From the IMG/VR virus record IMGVR_UViG_3300010413_000040, positions 1 through 55,461 of that record: a stretch of 55,461 nt of DNA, one strand, 5' to 3'. This document shows, in pieces, positions 7,550 through 16,230 of the stretch; within the stretch, counting starts at the first letter, position 1, and every line of letters begins with the position of its first letter. Origin of the DNA: a virus. The notes beneath the pieces are model-generated. The model saw only the letters and a list, made by a program, of their open reading frames with translations. It was not told the origin of the DNA and did not search any database. Position numbers and translations under genes: made by a program.

Positions 7550-9491
7550 ATCCAACAACGGTAACGGATTCAGTCGCAGTTTGTTGAGAGACATGGTGGA
7601 TAATGCCATGCTCGCACGCAGCGAATTGATGGAGCGGTATTTTGATCCTCGCCGCAACCTCAACGACGAATGCGGATATCCCGAGACGAGGAAGATACAG
7701 GGGGACGACTACAGGGATCTTTACGATCGGGATCCGATAGCCGCCCGTGTGGTCGAGATATTGCCCTATGAGAGCTGGATGCTAGATCCATCTGTCATTG
7801 AAGATGAAGACGTGGAAACAATCACCAAGTTCGAGGGAGCCTTCTACGAACTGCCCAAGAGTCTTGAGGGCGAAGAAAGTTGGTACGAGGATGAACAAGA
7901 GAACAGCATTTGGAGCTATCTGCTACGGGCGGACATTCTGAGTCGAATCGGGTGGTACGGGACGCTGCTGCTGGGAATTGACGACGGGAAGCCTCTTTCG
8001 GAGCCGGCAGAATCAAAGAAAGATCAACGACTCATCTATCTGCGTCCGTTTGACTCCACGATGTCCGTAGTCAGTCGCTGGGAGACTGATTCTGACAGTT
8101 CGCGGTTCGGCTGGCCTGCGGAATACAGCATTACTTTCGTCGACACGAACAATGCGGCACCGTACGGACTTGGAGTCAAGAACATCACCGAGCAAGTTCA
8201 CTGGAGCAGAGTCATTCACATCTGCAATAAGAGTGCGTCGAGTAACGTCGTGCACACACCGCCATTGCAGCACGTGCTCAACAGGGTACTCGATCTCCGG
8301 AAGTTGTACGCTGGCAGTGCGGAGATGTACTGGAGAGGTGCATTTCCGGGCATCAGCTTTGAAGTCGCGCCGCAACTCTTGGAAAAAGGTGTCGGCATAG
8401 GAAGCACGCGCAGGGCCGCCATACGATCCGAGATTGAGAACTACATGAACGGGCTACAACGGTATCTGACGGCCACTGGACTGACTGCGAAGAGTCTGCC
8501 CACACAGGTTGTTGATCCGTCGCCGCAAATCGAAGTGCAACTGACGGCCATCTGTATCCTACTGGACATCCCCAAGCGAATATTCATGGGGAGCGAGCGT
8601 GGCGAACTGTCATCGAGCCAGGACGCGGTGGACTGGCTGCGAAACCTGAATAGTCGACAGCGGAGGCATAACACGCCAAACTTAATAGTGCCATTTGTGA
8701 ACCGATGTATAAGTCTTGGCATTTTACCGAAGCCGAAAAGCTACAAGGTGACATGGCCGGACATGTTGAACCTGAGCCCAGAGCAAAGGGCAACCATTGC
8801 CGAGAAACGCATCAAAACGATGGCGGCGTATGTTGGTGGCAACGTCGAAGCGATCATGTCTCCAATAGATTTGTACACGCGGGAACTGGATTACGACAGC
8901 AGTGAAGCCGAGCAGATACTTGATTCTGTCGAAGGGCAAGAATTTAATGAGTCAATGCCACCGCAAGCTGAAGAAGTGATACTCGAGGAGATGTTGCAGC
9001 AAGCCGACGAGGCACTGAATCAAATCGGTAGTGGACCTATCAGCGGGCAACCAATAGGTGGTGAAGGTGAGGGAGCGTCTACGTCTTCTGATCTTGATAT
9101 TGATCTATTAAGGCAGATATTAGGAGAATTGAGACGCAGAGTGGGACTGGCGACGATTGGATACATTGACAATCAGTTACTTTTCAATATTTCTACTAGA
9201 GATTTATTGATGGGAATCCTTGGAGAACTGAGGAAACTGAGGGGGGAGAAGACGCTGGGATACCGCGAAGAAGATTTCGGCGGATCGTTGTTGGATGAGA
9301 CTGTTTCTGATTTTCGTGAATGGCTGGATACTGCCAAACGCATCAACGTACGAACTGGTGAAACTATTGTATCGAAGGGCGCGAAATCGGTAGATACAAT
9401 GTCCAGTTTGGCGACTATTTCAACGGCTGCCAGCATAAAAGATAAAAATCCGACTGCGGGCTTGAATATAAGAGAGAAGCAAGAATGGTGA
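7467..9491 (+). CDS. Portal protein (DUF1073-like)
   Basis: The 674-residue protein matches the DUF1073 portal group: YDRDPIAARVVEILPYESW near residue 85 followed by a stem/wing region, ILSRIGWYGTLLLGIDDGKP, IYLRPFD and VHWSRVIHICN. Later come the crown helices ending in GSERGELSSSQDAVDWLRNL, another family hallmark. Portals form the dodecameric ring through which TerL pumps DNA and to which the neck attaches. The C-terminal ~120 residues are an extension with helical repeats (LRQILGELRRR, LMGILGELRKLRG) beyond the usual core. The start overlaps the preceding gene; an alternative ATG lies at 7521. Confidence 0.85.
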   Translation: MPRKTKQADPVLNINRESMPESQRTATESNNGNGFSRSLLRDMVDNAMLARSELMERYFDPRRNLNDECGYPETRKIQGDDYRDLYDRDPIAARVVEILPYESWMLDPSVIEDEDVETITKFEGAFYELPKSLEGEESWYEDEQENSIWSYLLRADILSRIGWYGTLLLGIDDGKPLSEPAESKKDQRLIYLRPFDSTMSVVSRWETDSDSSRFGWPAEYSITFVDTNNAAPYGLGVKNITEQVHWSRVIHICNKSASSNVVHTPPLQHVLNRVLDLRKLYAGSAEMYWRGAFPGISFEVAPQLLEKGVGIGSTRRAAIRSEIENYMNGLQRYLTATGLTAKSLPTQVVDPSPQIEVQLTAICILLDIPKRIFMGSERGELSSSQDAVDWLRNLNSRQRRHNTPNLIVPFVNRCISLGILPKPKSYKVTWPDMLNLSPEQRATIAEKRIKTMAAYVGGNVEAIMSPIDLYTRELDYDSSEAEQILDSVEGQEFNESMPPQAEEVILEEMLQQADEALNQIGSGPISGQPIGGEGEGASTSSDLDIDLLRQILGELRRRVGLATIGYIDNQLLFNISTRDLLMGILGELRKLRGEKTLGYREEDFGGSLLDETVSDFREWLDTAKRINVRTGETIVSKGAKSVDTMSSLATISTAASIKDKNPTAGLNIREKQEW

Positions 9492-10984
9492 AATATCTGA
9501 CTGCGGTTCTATTGATGGTGCTGTTTTTGACATCGGCAGCTGCACAAGTGTATGTCGATCGAGTGATGCAGAGTACGGCAATCACTGGCACTGGCACTTA
9601 TAGCTTGTCCGGTACCAATGTCGGATATAAGACATTCGTCGATGGTGTCGGGAGCGGCAATCAATGTCCCTATTGTGCCGTCATGGGGAATGATTGGGAA
9701 GTCGGTATTGGAACAGTGATAGATGCAGCTACTGATACGTTATCGAGGGATACTATTCTGGCATCAACGAATGGCGGAGCTGCTGTGGATTGGACTGGTG
9801 GAACGAAAACGATCTTTGTGACGATGCCGGCTGCGTTTGGTAATGTTGGATTTGTGACAACATCTCTTTCAAGTGCCATCAGTAACGAAAGATTATTAAC
9901 CGGAAGCGCCAATGAGATCACCGTCACCGACGGCGGGGCAGGCAATAACGTTACGCTGTCGCTTCCCAGTGGAGTCAACCTCGGAGACGCTTCTTATCTC
10001 GCAACGGACGAGGTGCGGGCGTATGATAATGCGGGTCTCAAACTGTACGAAGATGAAGGAAGCGGTATCTTTGTACAGGATTCAACAGGCTTCATTGGCA
10101 TCGGGACGACGGCGCCGAACACTTTATTAGATGTTAATACTAGTTCACAGGGTCAAGGGGTAATCGCCGGAAATATGTTTATAGGAGTTTGGAATGCGAA
10201 CTCTGATTATGCTGTAGTATCTCACAAGAATTTTAGAACTACAAATGCAAGCACGAAATATGCTTTCATCCAAAGAGATAACGGAGAGACTTATTTTAAT
10301 TCTCCAACGGTTTTGCACTTTAATGGTAATGGAAACGGAAAGATGAATCTTTACGTCTCTGGTGGTTTAGCTATTGGAGATATTTTTGATGATACTGACC
10401 CTGGAGCAGACAATGTAATAATAGAAGGCACCGTTGGCATCGGGACGACGGCGTCGAATAGTACAATGGAAATCAACGCCGCCACCGGAGGTACCCTGCG
10501 CCTGACGTACAACGACTCGAACGGCAGCGCCACGGATCACGCTGACTTGGCAACGGATTCAAACGGCGGGCTGACTGTGACGACCACCGATGGCGACGGG
10601 GCGGCGGGGAATATTACGCTAACCCCAGACGGTAACACAGTTATTAGTATTGGTAATGTCACGCTGACCGATGGTGCGGTAGCAGCTGCACCGGAGACGG
10701 TGGCCACGCTCGGCGTTGGTGTAACAACGTTCGCGGTAGACTCGAATCTGTGTGTGATTACTGGGGACGGTGGCGGAAACACGGTGGCGACGATTACTGG
10801 TGGTGTGACCGGACAGATGCTCGTGCTATTGTTTACGGATGCCAATATCACGATCACGGATACCGACGCACATACAGCCAACACAGTGGACTTGTCGGCG
10901 GCGTTCACGAGTGCGGACGATACAACGTTGACACTGGTATTTGATGGTACTTCGTGGTATGAGACATCGCGAAGTGCAAATTAG
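9485..10984 (+). CDS. Fibre-like virion protein with signal peptide
   Basis: A 499-residue, Gly/Thr/Asn-rich, beta-structured protein. Repeated GIGTTAPN/GIGTTASN blocks followed by L/M-x-x-N (near residues 205-225 and 320-335) are typical of trimeric phage fibres and spikes. The C-terminal 100 residues form another beta module common in phage structural proteins. Unusually, the N-terminus is a clear Sec signal peptide: K3, a hydrophobic core (LTAVLLMVLFLTSAAA) and a possible AAA-Q cleavage site at about 20/21. Virion proteins normally lack one, so it may be exported to the host envelope or be a captured host-type surface protein. The ATG overlaps the portal stop by 7 nt. Confidence 0.65.
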   Translation: MVKYLTAVLLMVLFLTSAAAQVYVDRVMQSTAITGTGTYSLSGTNVGYKTFVDGVGSGNQCPYCAVMGNDWEVGIGTVIDAATDTLSRDTILASTNGGAAVDWTGGTKTIFVTMPAAFGNVGFVTTSLSSAISNERLLTGSANEITVTDGGAGNNVTLSLPSGVNLGDASYLATDEVRAYDNAGLKLYEDEGSGIFVQDSTGFIGIGTTAPNTLLDVNTSSQGQGVIAGNMFIGVWNANSDYAVVSHKNFRTTNASTKYAFIQRDNGETYFNSPTVLHFNGNGNGKMNLYVSGGLAIGDIFDDTDPGADNVIIEGTVGIGTTASNSTMEINAATGGTLRLTYNDSNGSATDHADLATDSNGGLTVTTTDGDGAAGNITLTPDGNTVISIGNVTLTDGAVAAAPETVATLGVGVTTFAVDSNLCVITGDGGGNTVATITGGVTGQMLVLLFTDANITITDTDAHTANTVDLSAAFTSADDTTLTLVFDGTSWYETSRSAN

Positions 10985-10993
10985 GAGATAGAA

Positions 10994-11467
10994 ATGAAAC
11001 GACGTGAATTATTGACATCTTTGACCGCCGCCCCCTTGGCAGTATTGGTAGCCGGAGAGGCTTCATCTTCTGTAAACATTGGACCGCTCTTGGCCAGTCA
11101 AGCGGTCGGTGCACTCGAACTTGCCCGCCTGCGCATCGTTCTTGATCTGGTAAGAGATGGAATCGTAACTACGCCAGCAAACTACACGCAAGACAAGGTA
11201 GACTACCTCGACTTGGCAACGGTAAACAAGTACGTACTGCCGTTCTTGCGCGTCTGGAGCAAGTTCACGCAGGAACAGCTCGATGCGATGACCGTCGAGC
11301 AGCAGGCACTTGCCGTGATGGACCGGCTAAAGTGGTTCTTCCGATACGCCTACGTCAGCGAGCAGTCTGACATGAAGACATCGCAGCAGACGGCGATTGA
11401 TACGTCTACGGCGACGGCGAGGACAGATCTTGGCGAAGACGAGTTCTCTTTACCAGAGCCAGAGTAG
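10994..11467 (+). CDS. Hypothetical protein with Tat-like leader
   Basis: A 157-residue protein beginning MKRRELLTSLTAAPLAVLVA, which has a twin Arg, a moderately hydrophobic stretch and a small-residue region like a Tat or lipoprotein-free Sec leader. The mature part is helical (AVMDRLKWFFRYAYV) and ends acidic. No family is recognised. It is the second consecutive gene with an export-like leader, directly after the fibre-like protein, 9 nt downstream. A structural protein with a hydrophobic N-terminus is the alternative. Confidence 0.55.
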   Translation: MKRRELLTSLTAAPLAVLVAGEASSSVNIGPLLASQAVGALELARLRIVLDLVRDGIVTTPANYTQDKVDYLDLATVNKYVLPFLRVWSKFTQEQLDAMTVEQQALAVMDRLKWFFRYAYVSEQSDMKTSQQTAIDTSTATARTDLGEDEFSLPEPE

Positions 11468-11531
11468 CCGTGTGCAGTTCCTCTGTTGACGCTTTTTGAT
11501 TAGTGCAACGATTGCCGAAGGAGGGCCGCAG

Positions 11532-11609
11532 ATGGGCACGATGCGCAGATGGATGGTCGCCGTCTGTGGCTTTGAATTTACTATCAGAAAGAGAAACCAT
11601 GAAAGATAA
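11532..11609 (+). CDS. Putative 25-residue peptide
   Basis: A tiny ORF (MGTMRRWMVAVCGFEFTIRK and five more residues) follows an excellent Shine-Dalgarno sequence, AAGGAGGG, 6-7 nt before the ATG at 11532. It fills a 131-nt gap and overlaps the start of the next gene. It is basic with a hydrophobic centre. It could equally be a leader controlling the next gene; evidence is limited to the ribosome binding site and placement. Confidence 0.35.
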   Translation: MGTMRRWMVAVCGFEFTIRKRNHER

Positions 11610-12009
11610 AATGCAATGTAATTTCGATACGATGACGATAGAAAGACTTCGTATGGTATTAGAGCAGCAAGTGTCATTCAAGACGAACAGAATTTTAAAT
11701 CTCCGCCCGATTGAACTGTTCAAACGCGAAGGCGATATACTCGTGATGCGAGTTGAAGCTGGGATTGCAGCACTTCCGGAGAAGACAGTATCCATACATA
11801 AACGATGGCCATCTAATTGGTTACAATCCCTCAAGGAACGATGGGCTCCTCGATGGTGGAGAAATCGGTGGCCAGTACAGTATGAACGAATCGATGTTGA
11901 ACAGAAAATATATAAGGCAGTTTGTCCGCATATTAGATTTGATGATGACTGCTATAAGTTTCTAGTCGAAAGAGAATGTTGCGGAATACTGGAAGAACAG
12001 TCTGGATGA
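11599..12009 (+). CDS. Hypothetical protein
   Basis: A 136-residue protein of no recognised family. Start at ATG 11599 is preferred because GAAAGAGAAA precedes it and the upstream frame looks uncoded. It has a Trp-rich stretch (LKERWAPRWWRNRWPVQYER), three Cys near the end and no export signal. It ends in ATGA with a possible 35-codon ORF. Its surroundings are head genes. Confidence 0.5.
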   Translation: MKDKMQCNFDTMTIERLRMVLEQQVSFKTNRILNLRPIELFKREGDILVMRVEAGIAALPEKTVSIHKRWPSNWLQSLKERWAPRWWRNRWPVQYERIDVEQKIYKAVCPHIRFDDDCYKFLVERECCGILEEQSG

Positions 12010-12113
12010 AAACAAGAAGCCTGCTAAAGCGGGCCGTGCGATGGCTAATCTTGGTCCACTGGAGAATCGCACGGGTATATCCCCATGCATCTCCGGGCAT
12101 TGTATCACACTAG
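12006..12113 (+). CDS. Putative 35-residue peptide
   Basis: A 35-codon ORF (MKTRSLLKRAVRWLILVHWR then a Pro/His-rich end) starts in an ATGA overlap with the preceding gene. It is basic with a short hydrophobic run. The overlap pattern matches that of real genes in this window, but the short length makes chance possible. Confidence 0.3.
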   Translation: MKTRSLLKRAVRWLILVHWRIARVYPHASPGIVSH

Positions 12114-12134
12114 CAGCGATAAAAAAGGGAAATT

Positions 12135-12887
12135 ATGATTACGTGGAAAATCATCGGAGACACGCCGCAAGCTCCGGCCGTCATTGAAGGATATACGCTC
12201 GGCAATGTCATAGCAGAACGTTTCGCGATAGATTGGCAATTACCGCCAGCACCAGAGCATCCGACATGGCAAGTGAAAATCGGAAATGTAGCTGTGAAAG
12301 CTGAAGGAAAGTCTTCAGACGGCATCGATGAACTGTTGAAGATAGAAGGCGTGGCGCATACAGATGTTACCGTGCTGTTTGACGGCACGCTCTATTCGTT
12401 TGCGAGGCGTATTCAGTTGCAGGCTAATTGTTCGGCTGTGATGATGGCTCCGAATGGAGTAGCACAGCCACTATCTCCGATTTCTTATTTCACTGTGCCA
12501 TTAATATTGGAAGTCGTGCCTGGACCTGCTCGATCGAATCCGATCTGGTCAAGAGCAGTGGGTACTGAATTGCGAGAAGCTTTTCGCGGCATCAGAGCGC
12601 AGACTTTCGCCAATGCGCCACTTATTTTACGCTTTGGATCAGCTGAATGGATTGCACCGATGACAGAAGCAGATATCAAATCAGTCAAAATAGAAGCGAC
12701 GGACAAATGTGCCATCTGCAACCATTCACACGCCACGACTGATTTGTTGCCGGATGTCACTTGGATCCTTTTAGAGGACGGAAGCGGAATTGAGATGTGG
12801 CCGTCGAACTGTCAACCATACGAACGGTATCGTATAATCGTAGACAGGGGCACCGCCAAAACCATCGTACACTTGCGGACGCAATGA
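12135..12887 (+). CDS. Hypothetical structural protein
   Basis: A 250-residue, mostly beta protein of unknown family (strands such as TDVTVLFDGTLYSFARRIQL). A small CxxC/H-x-H cluster (DKCAICNHSHATTD, about 192-205) could bind a metal. GGGAAATT precedes the ATG, and the stop overlaps the MuF gene start (ATGA). Between the portal and MuF genes a head accessory role is plausible, but nothing proves it. Confidence 0.55.
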   Translation: MITWKIIGDTPQAPAVIEGYTLGNVIAERFAIDWQLPPAPEHPTWQVKIGNVAVKAEGKSSDGIDELLKIEGVAHTDVTVLFDGTLYSFARRIQLQANCSAVMMAPNGVAQPLSPISYFTVPLILEVVPGPARSNPIWSRAVGTELREAFRGIRAQTFANAPLILRFGSAEWIAPMTEADIKSVKIEATDKCAICNHSHATTDLLPDVTWILLEDGSGIEMWPSNCQPYERYRIIVDRGTAKTIVHLRTQ

Positions 12888-15800
12888 AAAGATTGAAGGT
12901 ATTAGCAACCATGCCTGTGCAGCCATGCAAACGCAACGGAAAGAGAGGATGGCGATGGGGCCAGCACGGCAAATGTTATCTCGGTTCAGGAGCAAAGGCG
13001 TTAGCTGACAAGCAGGGGCGTGCCATACGAGCCAGCGGATGGACCGGAAATGAAGCTAAGCAACAAGCAGGTGATGATTCTGACAAGACGTTGCTGGAAG
13101 AGATTGTACATAGTTGCCTATGTACTTCTGCGCAGAAAGCGAAAGGGCAACCGAACCCGCTGAGACGCGATCCAACTCGCATGGCGACGCTAAAACGACG
13201 TTTCGTTGCCGAGTTGAACCGCAAGCTGAATAAAATCAAAAAGGCAATCTATGATCTGATCATCACCGAAGATGCTTTCGGATTGTCTGTCAAGGAACCG
13301 TCCATTCGGGATTTTCTGGCTAACGCGAGTACGGCGCTCGCCGCACGGCTCCCCGAGCTTTCATCTCTTTCATTCGGGGAGCCACTTTCTGAACCACCGA
13401 GAGAGCTCCCTGGGGCACTTCAAGGCGATCCTTGTCCTGGGGAGCTTATTTCACAAGAGGGATTGGATGATGATAGATGTGGACATCGAAAAATTGAGAA
13501 AGGCATTCAAAAAGGAATACGAGATACACAGGACAGCCTTCGACGAAATTCTGAAAATCAGTCGATTGCGAACGGAACAATGGATAGTGCCAGATCACAA
13601 TTTGATGGAGACGCTGGAGAATTTGGGCTACGACGGGACACAGAACGTGCAGATATTCTTCTCCGCAACCAACGATTCCGATTCGGAAGCACTCAAGAGA
13701 AAGTAAACCAATTCGAGGAATGGCTGAAGACAGTTCTACAACTGCATCTGTCATCGTCCGAAGCAGTGAAGGATACCTACTGGTACAAGTTTATTGAAGA
13801 AGGCTACCAAAAGGGAGCTGGCCGGGCGTTCGATGACACGAAGCAGGCGCAACGAGTAGCGGCTGAAGAAAACCCAGAGAAGTGGTCGTTTTATCAGGGA
13901 GGAAAGGAACAGTTTCTGCGGTCATCGTTTGCTAGGCCAGAATCTATCGACAAAGTGAAGCTGTTGGCTGGGCGGACGTTCGACGAGCTGAAGGGCATGT
14001 CAGACGACATGCGGAACAGAATGCGGCGAACGCTGCTGGATGGACTAGTGCAGGGCAAAGGGGTGATGCCCATCGTCAGGGATTTGTCGAAGGCCATCGA
14101 CATCAGCCGCGACAGAGCGAAGACGATAGTCAGGACGGAACTGACGCGGACACACTCGGAAGGCGCTCTTGATTCAATGGAACAGCTCGGTGTTGAGAAA
14201 GTCGGAGCCATGGTGGAATGGTCCACGGCAGGCTATAACGTGTGTCCCCTCTGTGCGCCTATGGAAGGCGTGGTGATGACGCTGAAAGAGATGCGAGGGT
14301 TGATCCCGCGCCATCCGAACTGCTTTGTAAATCCGAAGACATACGTTAGGACAGACAAAGGATGGAGATCGATCGATAGTATCGGAGTTGGCGATTGGGT
14401 TCTAACGCACAGGGCGAGATATAAGCAAGTCACTCAGGTACATAGAAATGAACTGGAGTGCATTGTTGTTGATATTGTCATAGGTGATCAGCGGCTAGAA
14501 GTGACAGCCGATCATCCAATTCGCACGCTGCATGGACCATGGACACCAGCGAAGCAGATTCACATTAGGGATGTGCTAGAGGTGATTTGTTGGACGGACG
14601 ATCGTACATATTATAACGCACATTCGGATGTCGATAAGATACATATCAATGCCGCGCAGATGCACAAAACGTATAATCTTTCCGTCGAAGCAGACGAGTC
14701 ATATATAGTATTTGGAGGAACACAGAATCACGCACAAACAATGGGATTCATCGTGCATAATTGTGCATGCACACCGATCCCAGCCAATGTAGGCGAACCC
14801 GTCGATCGCAGTCGTACCATCACCGTGAAGAAAGGAAGTGGCGAAGCGAAATCGGAAACCGTCGAGGGCCAGACTCGCGGGAAAGAGGGCGTACAGCGGG
14901 CGATAGACAAGAGCATCGCGGCAGAGATTCCGAAGACCAAGCCGCGAAGTCTGGATGAACAGAAAGAATTGACGCGATGGCCAGGTGCAGATGTGCGGAT
15001 AGCGAAAGAGAGGCCGGTGAGTCCGCTGGAAATTAAGCCAGGGGAGAAGCCATCGGTGCCTCTAGAAAGGATACCATCTAGAGTACCAGGCGAAGCAAAA
15101 CCGGGAGCGAAAGAGATGACATTCCCTTATCACAAAGATGTAGAAAACATACGACAGACGGTAATGGCGCAAATAAAGGATGTCACAGCGATTGAAGATT
15201 TAGAGGCGAAGATAGAAGAAGCAAAATGGATCCAATTAGGCAATGTGACAAAAATAGACATGTTGGCGGGTGATTGGAAATCGGGACGGATCACAAAAAA
15301 GGAATATTTGAATCAAATGAGAGAGTTGAAAGCGAGTTCCAAGGAGCTTGATAAACTAGAGAATCAAAGACGGAAACTCCTGGATGCATACAACAAAAAA
15401 GCAAGAAAAATTTGTGAATTGCCAACGTCGGAACGAATCAAGATCGAGGTCATTAGTGAGGAAACCGACGCCCATTTCAACGCAAAGCTGAGGAAGGCCA
15501 AATCATTCGTCGAATCCGTAACGTCGCGAAATACTGAAATGCCGAGGGAGATGAGGGCCACGATGCTGGCTGACACTGAAAGATCATACCACGAAGCATC
15601 AACTGGAATACATTGCATGAGGTGGATCGACGTAAAATCATTCGTGCACGAGATTGGGCACCATGTGGAAAGCACGTCAAAGAATGGAACGAAGTTAGCA
15701 AGGCAATTTTTAAAGAAGAGAATCACAAGGAGCGGCACTGCCGACGTGAAATTAGCGGATCTAAATCCGATATATGCTGATGATGAAATCGGAAACGGAG

Positions 15801-15982
15801 ATGGATTTGGAAAGTTATTTGGAGAACGATCTATCGCCGCCTACTGCGGAAAGAAATACGCGGATGCAACAGAAATTATTTCAATGGGTATAGCGGAGTT
15901 ATATGATAATCCAGTGCATTTTGCTAGGACAGATCCGGATTATTTTAATTTCATAATATCCTATCTCCGAGGGATGCTATGA
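12884..15982 (+). CDS. MuF-type head morphogenesis protein with intein and metallopeptidase-like C-terminus
   Basis: A 1032-residue composite. Residues 1-60 hold an RGWRWGQHGKCYLGSG motif seen in small phage proteins. About 90-480 plus 627-640 form the Mu gpF-like minor head domain (FRFGSTQEKVNQFEEWL, KTIVRTELTRTHSEGALDSM, STAGYNVCPLCAPMEGVVMT, GLIPRHPN|CACTPIPANVG). The HPNC motif is split by a 147-residue intein at 480-626. The C-terminal ~250 residues contain HEIGHH (H922, E923, H926) and a later conserved-looking E997 in DATEIISMG, the layout of a gluzincin-like zinc peptidase. MuF proteins sit at the portal and can be injected; C-terminal enzymatic fusions are known as MuF polymorphic toxins. 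The last part could therefore be an effector or a maturation protease. Start 12884 overlaps the previous stop. Confidence 0.85.
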   Translation: MKRLKVLATMPVQPCKRNGKRGWRWGQHGKCYLGSGAKALADKQGRAIRASGWTGNEAKQQAGDDSDKTLLEEIVHSCLCTSAQKAKGQPNPLRRDPTRMATLKRRFVAELNRKLNKIKKAIYDLIITEDAFGLSVKEPSIRDFLANASTALAARLPELSSLSFGEPLSEPPRELPGALQGDPCPGELISQEGLDDDRCGHRKIEKGIQKGIRDTQDSLRRNSENQSIANGTMDSARSQFDGDAGEFGLRRDTERADILLRNQRFRFGSTQEKVNQFEEWLKTVLQLHLSSSEAVKDTYWYKFIEEGYQKGAGRAFDDTKQAQRVAAEENPEKWSFYQGGKEQFLRSSFARPESIDKVKLLAGRTFDELKGMSDDMRNRMRRTLLDGLVQGKGVMPIVRDLSKAIDISRDRAKTIVRTELTRTHSEGALDSMEQLGVEKVGAMVEWSTAGYNVCPLCAPMEGVVMTLKEMRGLIPRHPNCFVNPKTYVRTDKGWRSIDSIGVGDWVLTHRARYKQVTQVHRNELECIVVDIVIGDQRLEVTADHPIRTLHGPWTPAKQIHIRDVLEVICWTDDRTYYNAHSDVDKIHINAAQMHKTYNLSVEADESYIVFGGTQNHAQTMGFIVHNCACTPIPANVGEPVDRSRTITVKKGSGEAKSETVEGQTRGKEGVQRAIDKSIAAEIPKTKPRSLDEQKELTRWPGADVRIAKERPVSPLEIKPGEKPSVPLERIPSRVPGEAKPGAKEMTFPYHKDVENIRQTVMAQIKDVTAIEDLEAKIEEAKWIQLGNVTKIDMLAGDWKSGRITKKEYLNQMRELKASSKELDKLENQRRKLLDAYNKKARKICELPTSERIKIEVISEETDAHFNAKLRKAKSFVESVTSRNTEMPREMRATMLADTERSYHEASTGIHCMRWIDVKSFVHEIGHHVESTSKNGTKLARQFLKKRITRSGTADVKLADLNPIYADDEIGNGDGFGKLFGERSIAAYCGKKYADATEIISMGIAELYDNPVHFARTDPDYFNFIISYLRGML
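13467..13706 (+). CDS. Out-of-frame 79-codon ORF inside the MuF gene
   Basis: This ORF lies in another frame within the linker of the MuF gene (host residues about 195-274). It has AAGAGG at 13455-13460, 6 nt before ATG 13467, and a second ATG at 13470. Its product looks like a real protein: an acidic/basic helix (IEKLRKAFKKEYEIHRTAFD) followed by LRTEQWIVPDHNLMETLENLG and a C-terminal strand. The MuF-frame sequence here is low in hydrophobics and looks like a linker. Either this is an overprinted gene, or a small gene became embedded when flanking MuF parts were joined. It is not known to be expressed. Confidence 0.5.
   Translation: MMIDVDIEKLRKAFKKEYEIHRTAFDEILKISRLRTEQWIVPDHNLMETLENLGYDGTQNVQIFFSATNDSDSEALKRK
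14321..14761 (+). other. Mini-intein in MuF HPNC motif
   Basis: This in-frame 147-residue insert starts with Cys (CFVNPKTYVRTDKGW, block A) and continues with IDSIGVGDWVLT. Block B is LEVTADHPI, with T-x-x-H. Near the end are YNLSVEADESYIV (block F) and FIVHN (block G) before extein Cys, giving the canonical H-N/C junction. Removing it restores RHPN-CACTPIPANVG, the normal MuF motif. No homing-endonuclease motifs fit in this size, so it is a mini-intein that probably self-splices but cannot home by itself. All splicing residues appear present. Confidence 0.9.
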
Positions 15983-16218
15983 GACAAATAAAAATGAAAA
16001 ATATAGAGGCTGCGATGGATGACGCGGGAATTTGGACGAGCGAAACGCCTGGCGTGGCGTCATATTTACAACTATTGAGTGATCGTATAGCGAGAAGCAT
16101 TGGACCAGAAGACGGAGATTTCATCGCAGCGAAGTTCTACAGGACGGTGGCAGGAATACGCGGAGCGAAGGTCAGTGATACTAGTATCATTCATGGAGTT
16201 GCTGGGAGAATCTATTGA
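15979..16218 (+). CDS. Small hypothetical protein
   Basis: A 79-residue soluble protein whose ATG overlaps the MuF stop (ATGA). It is helical with no recognised family. The position directly behind a MuF protein with an enzymatic C-terminus is where an immunity or accessory protein for a MuF effector could sit, but the sequence itself gives no evidence for that. Confidence 0.55.
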   Translation: MRQIKMKNIEAAMDDAGIWTSETPGVASYLQLLSDRIARSIGPEDGDFIAAKFYRTVAGIRGAKVSDTSIIHGVAGRIY

Positions 16219-16230
16219 AAGAGGTGTGAG

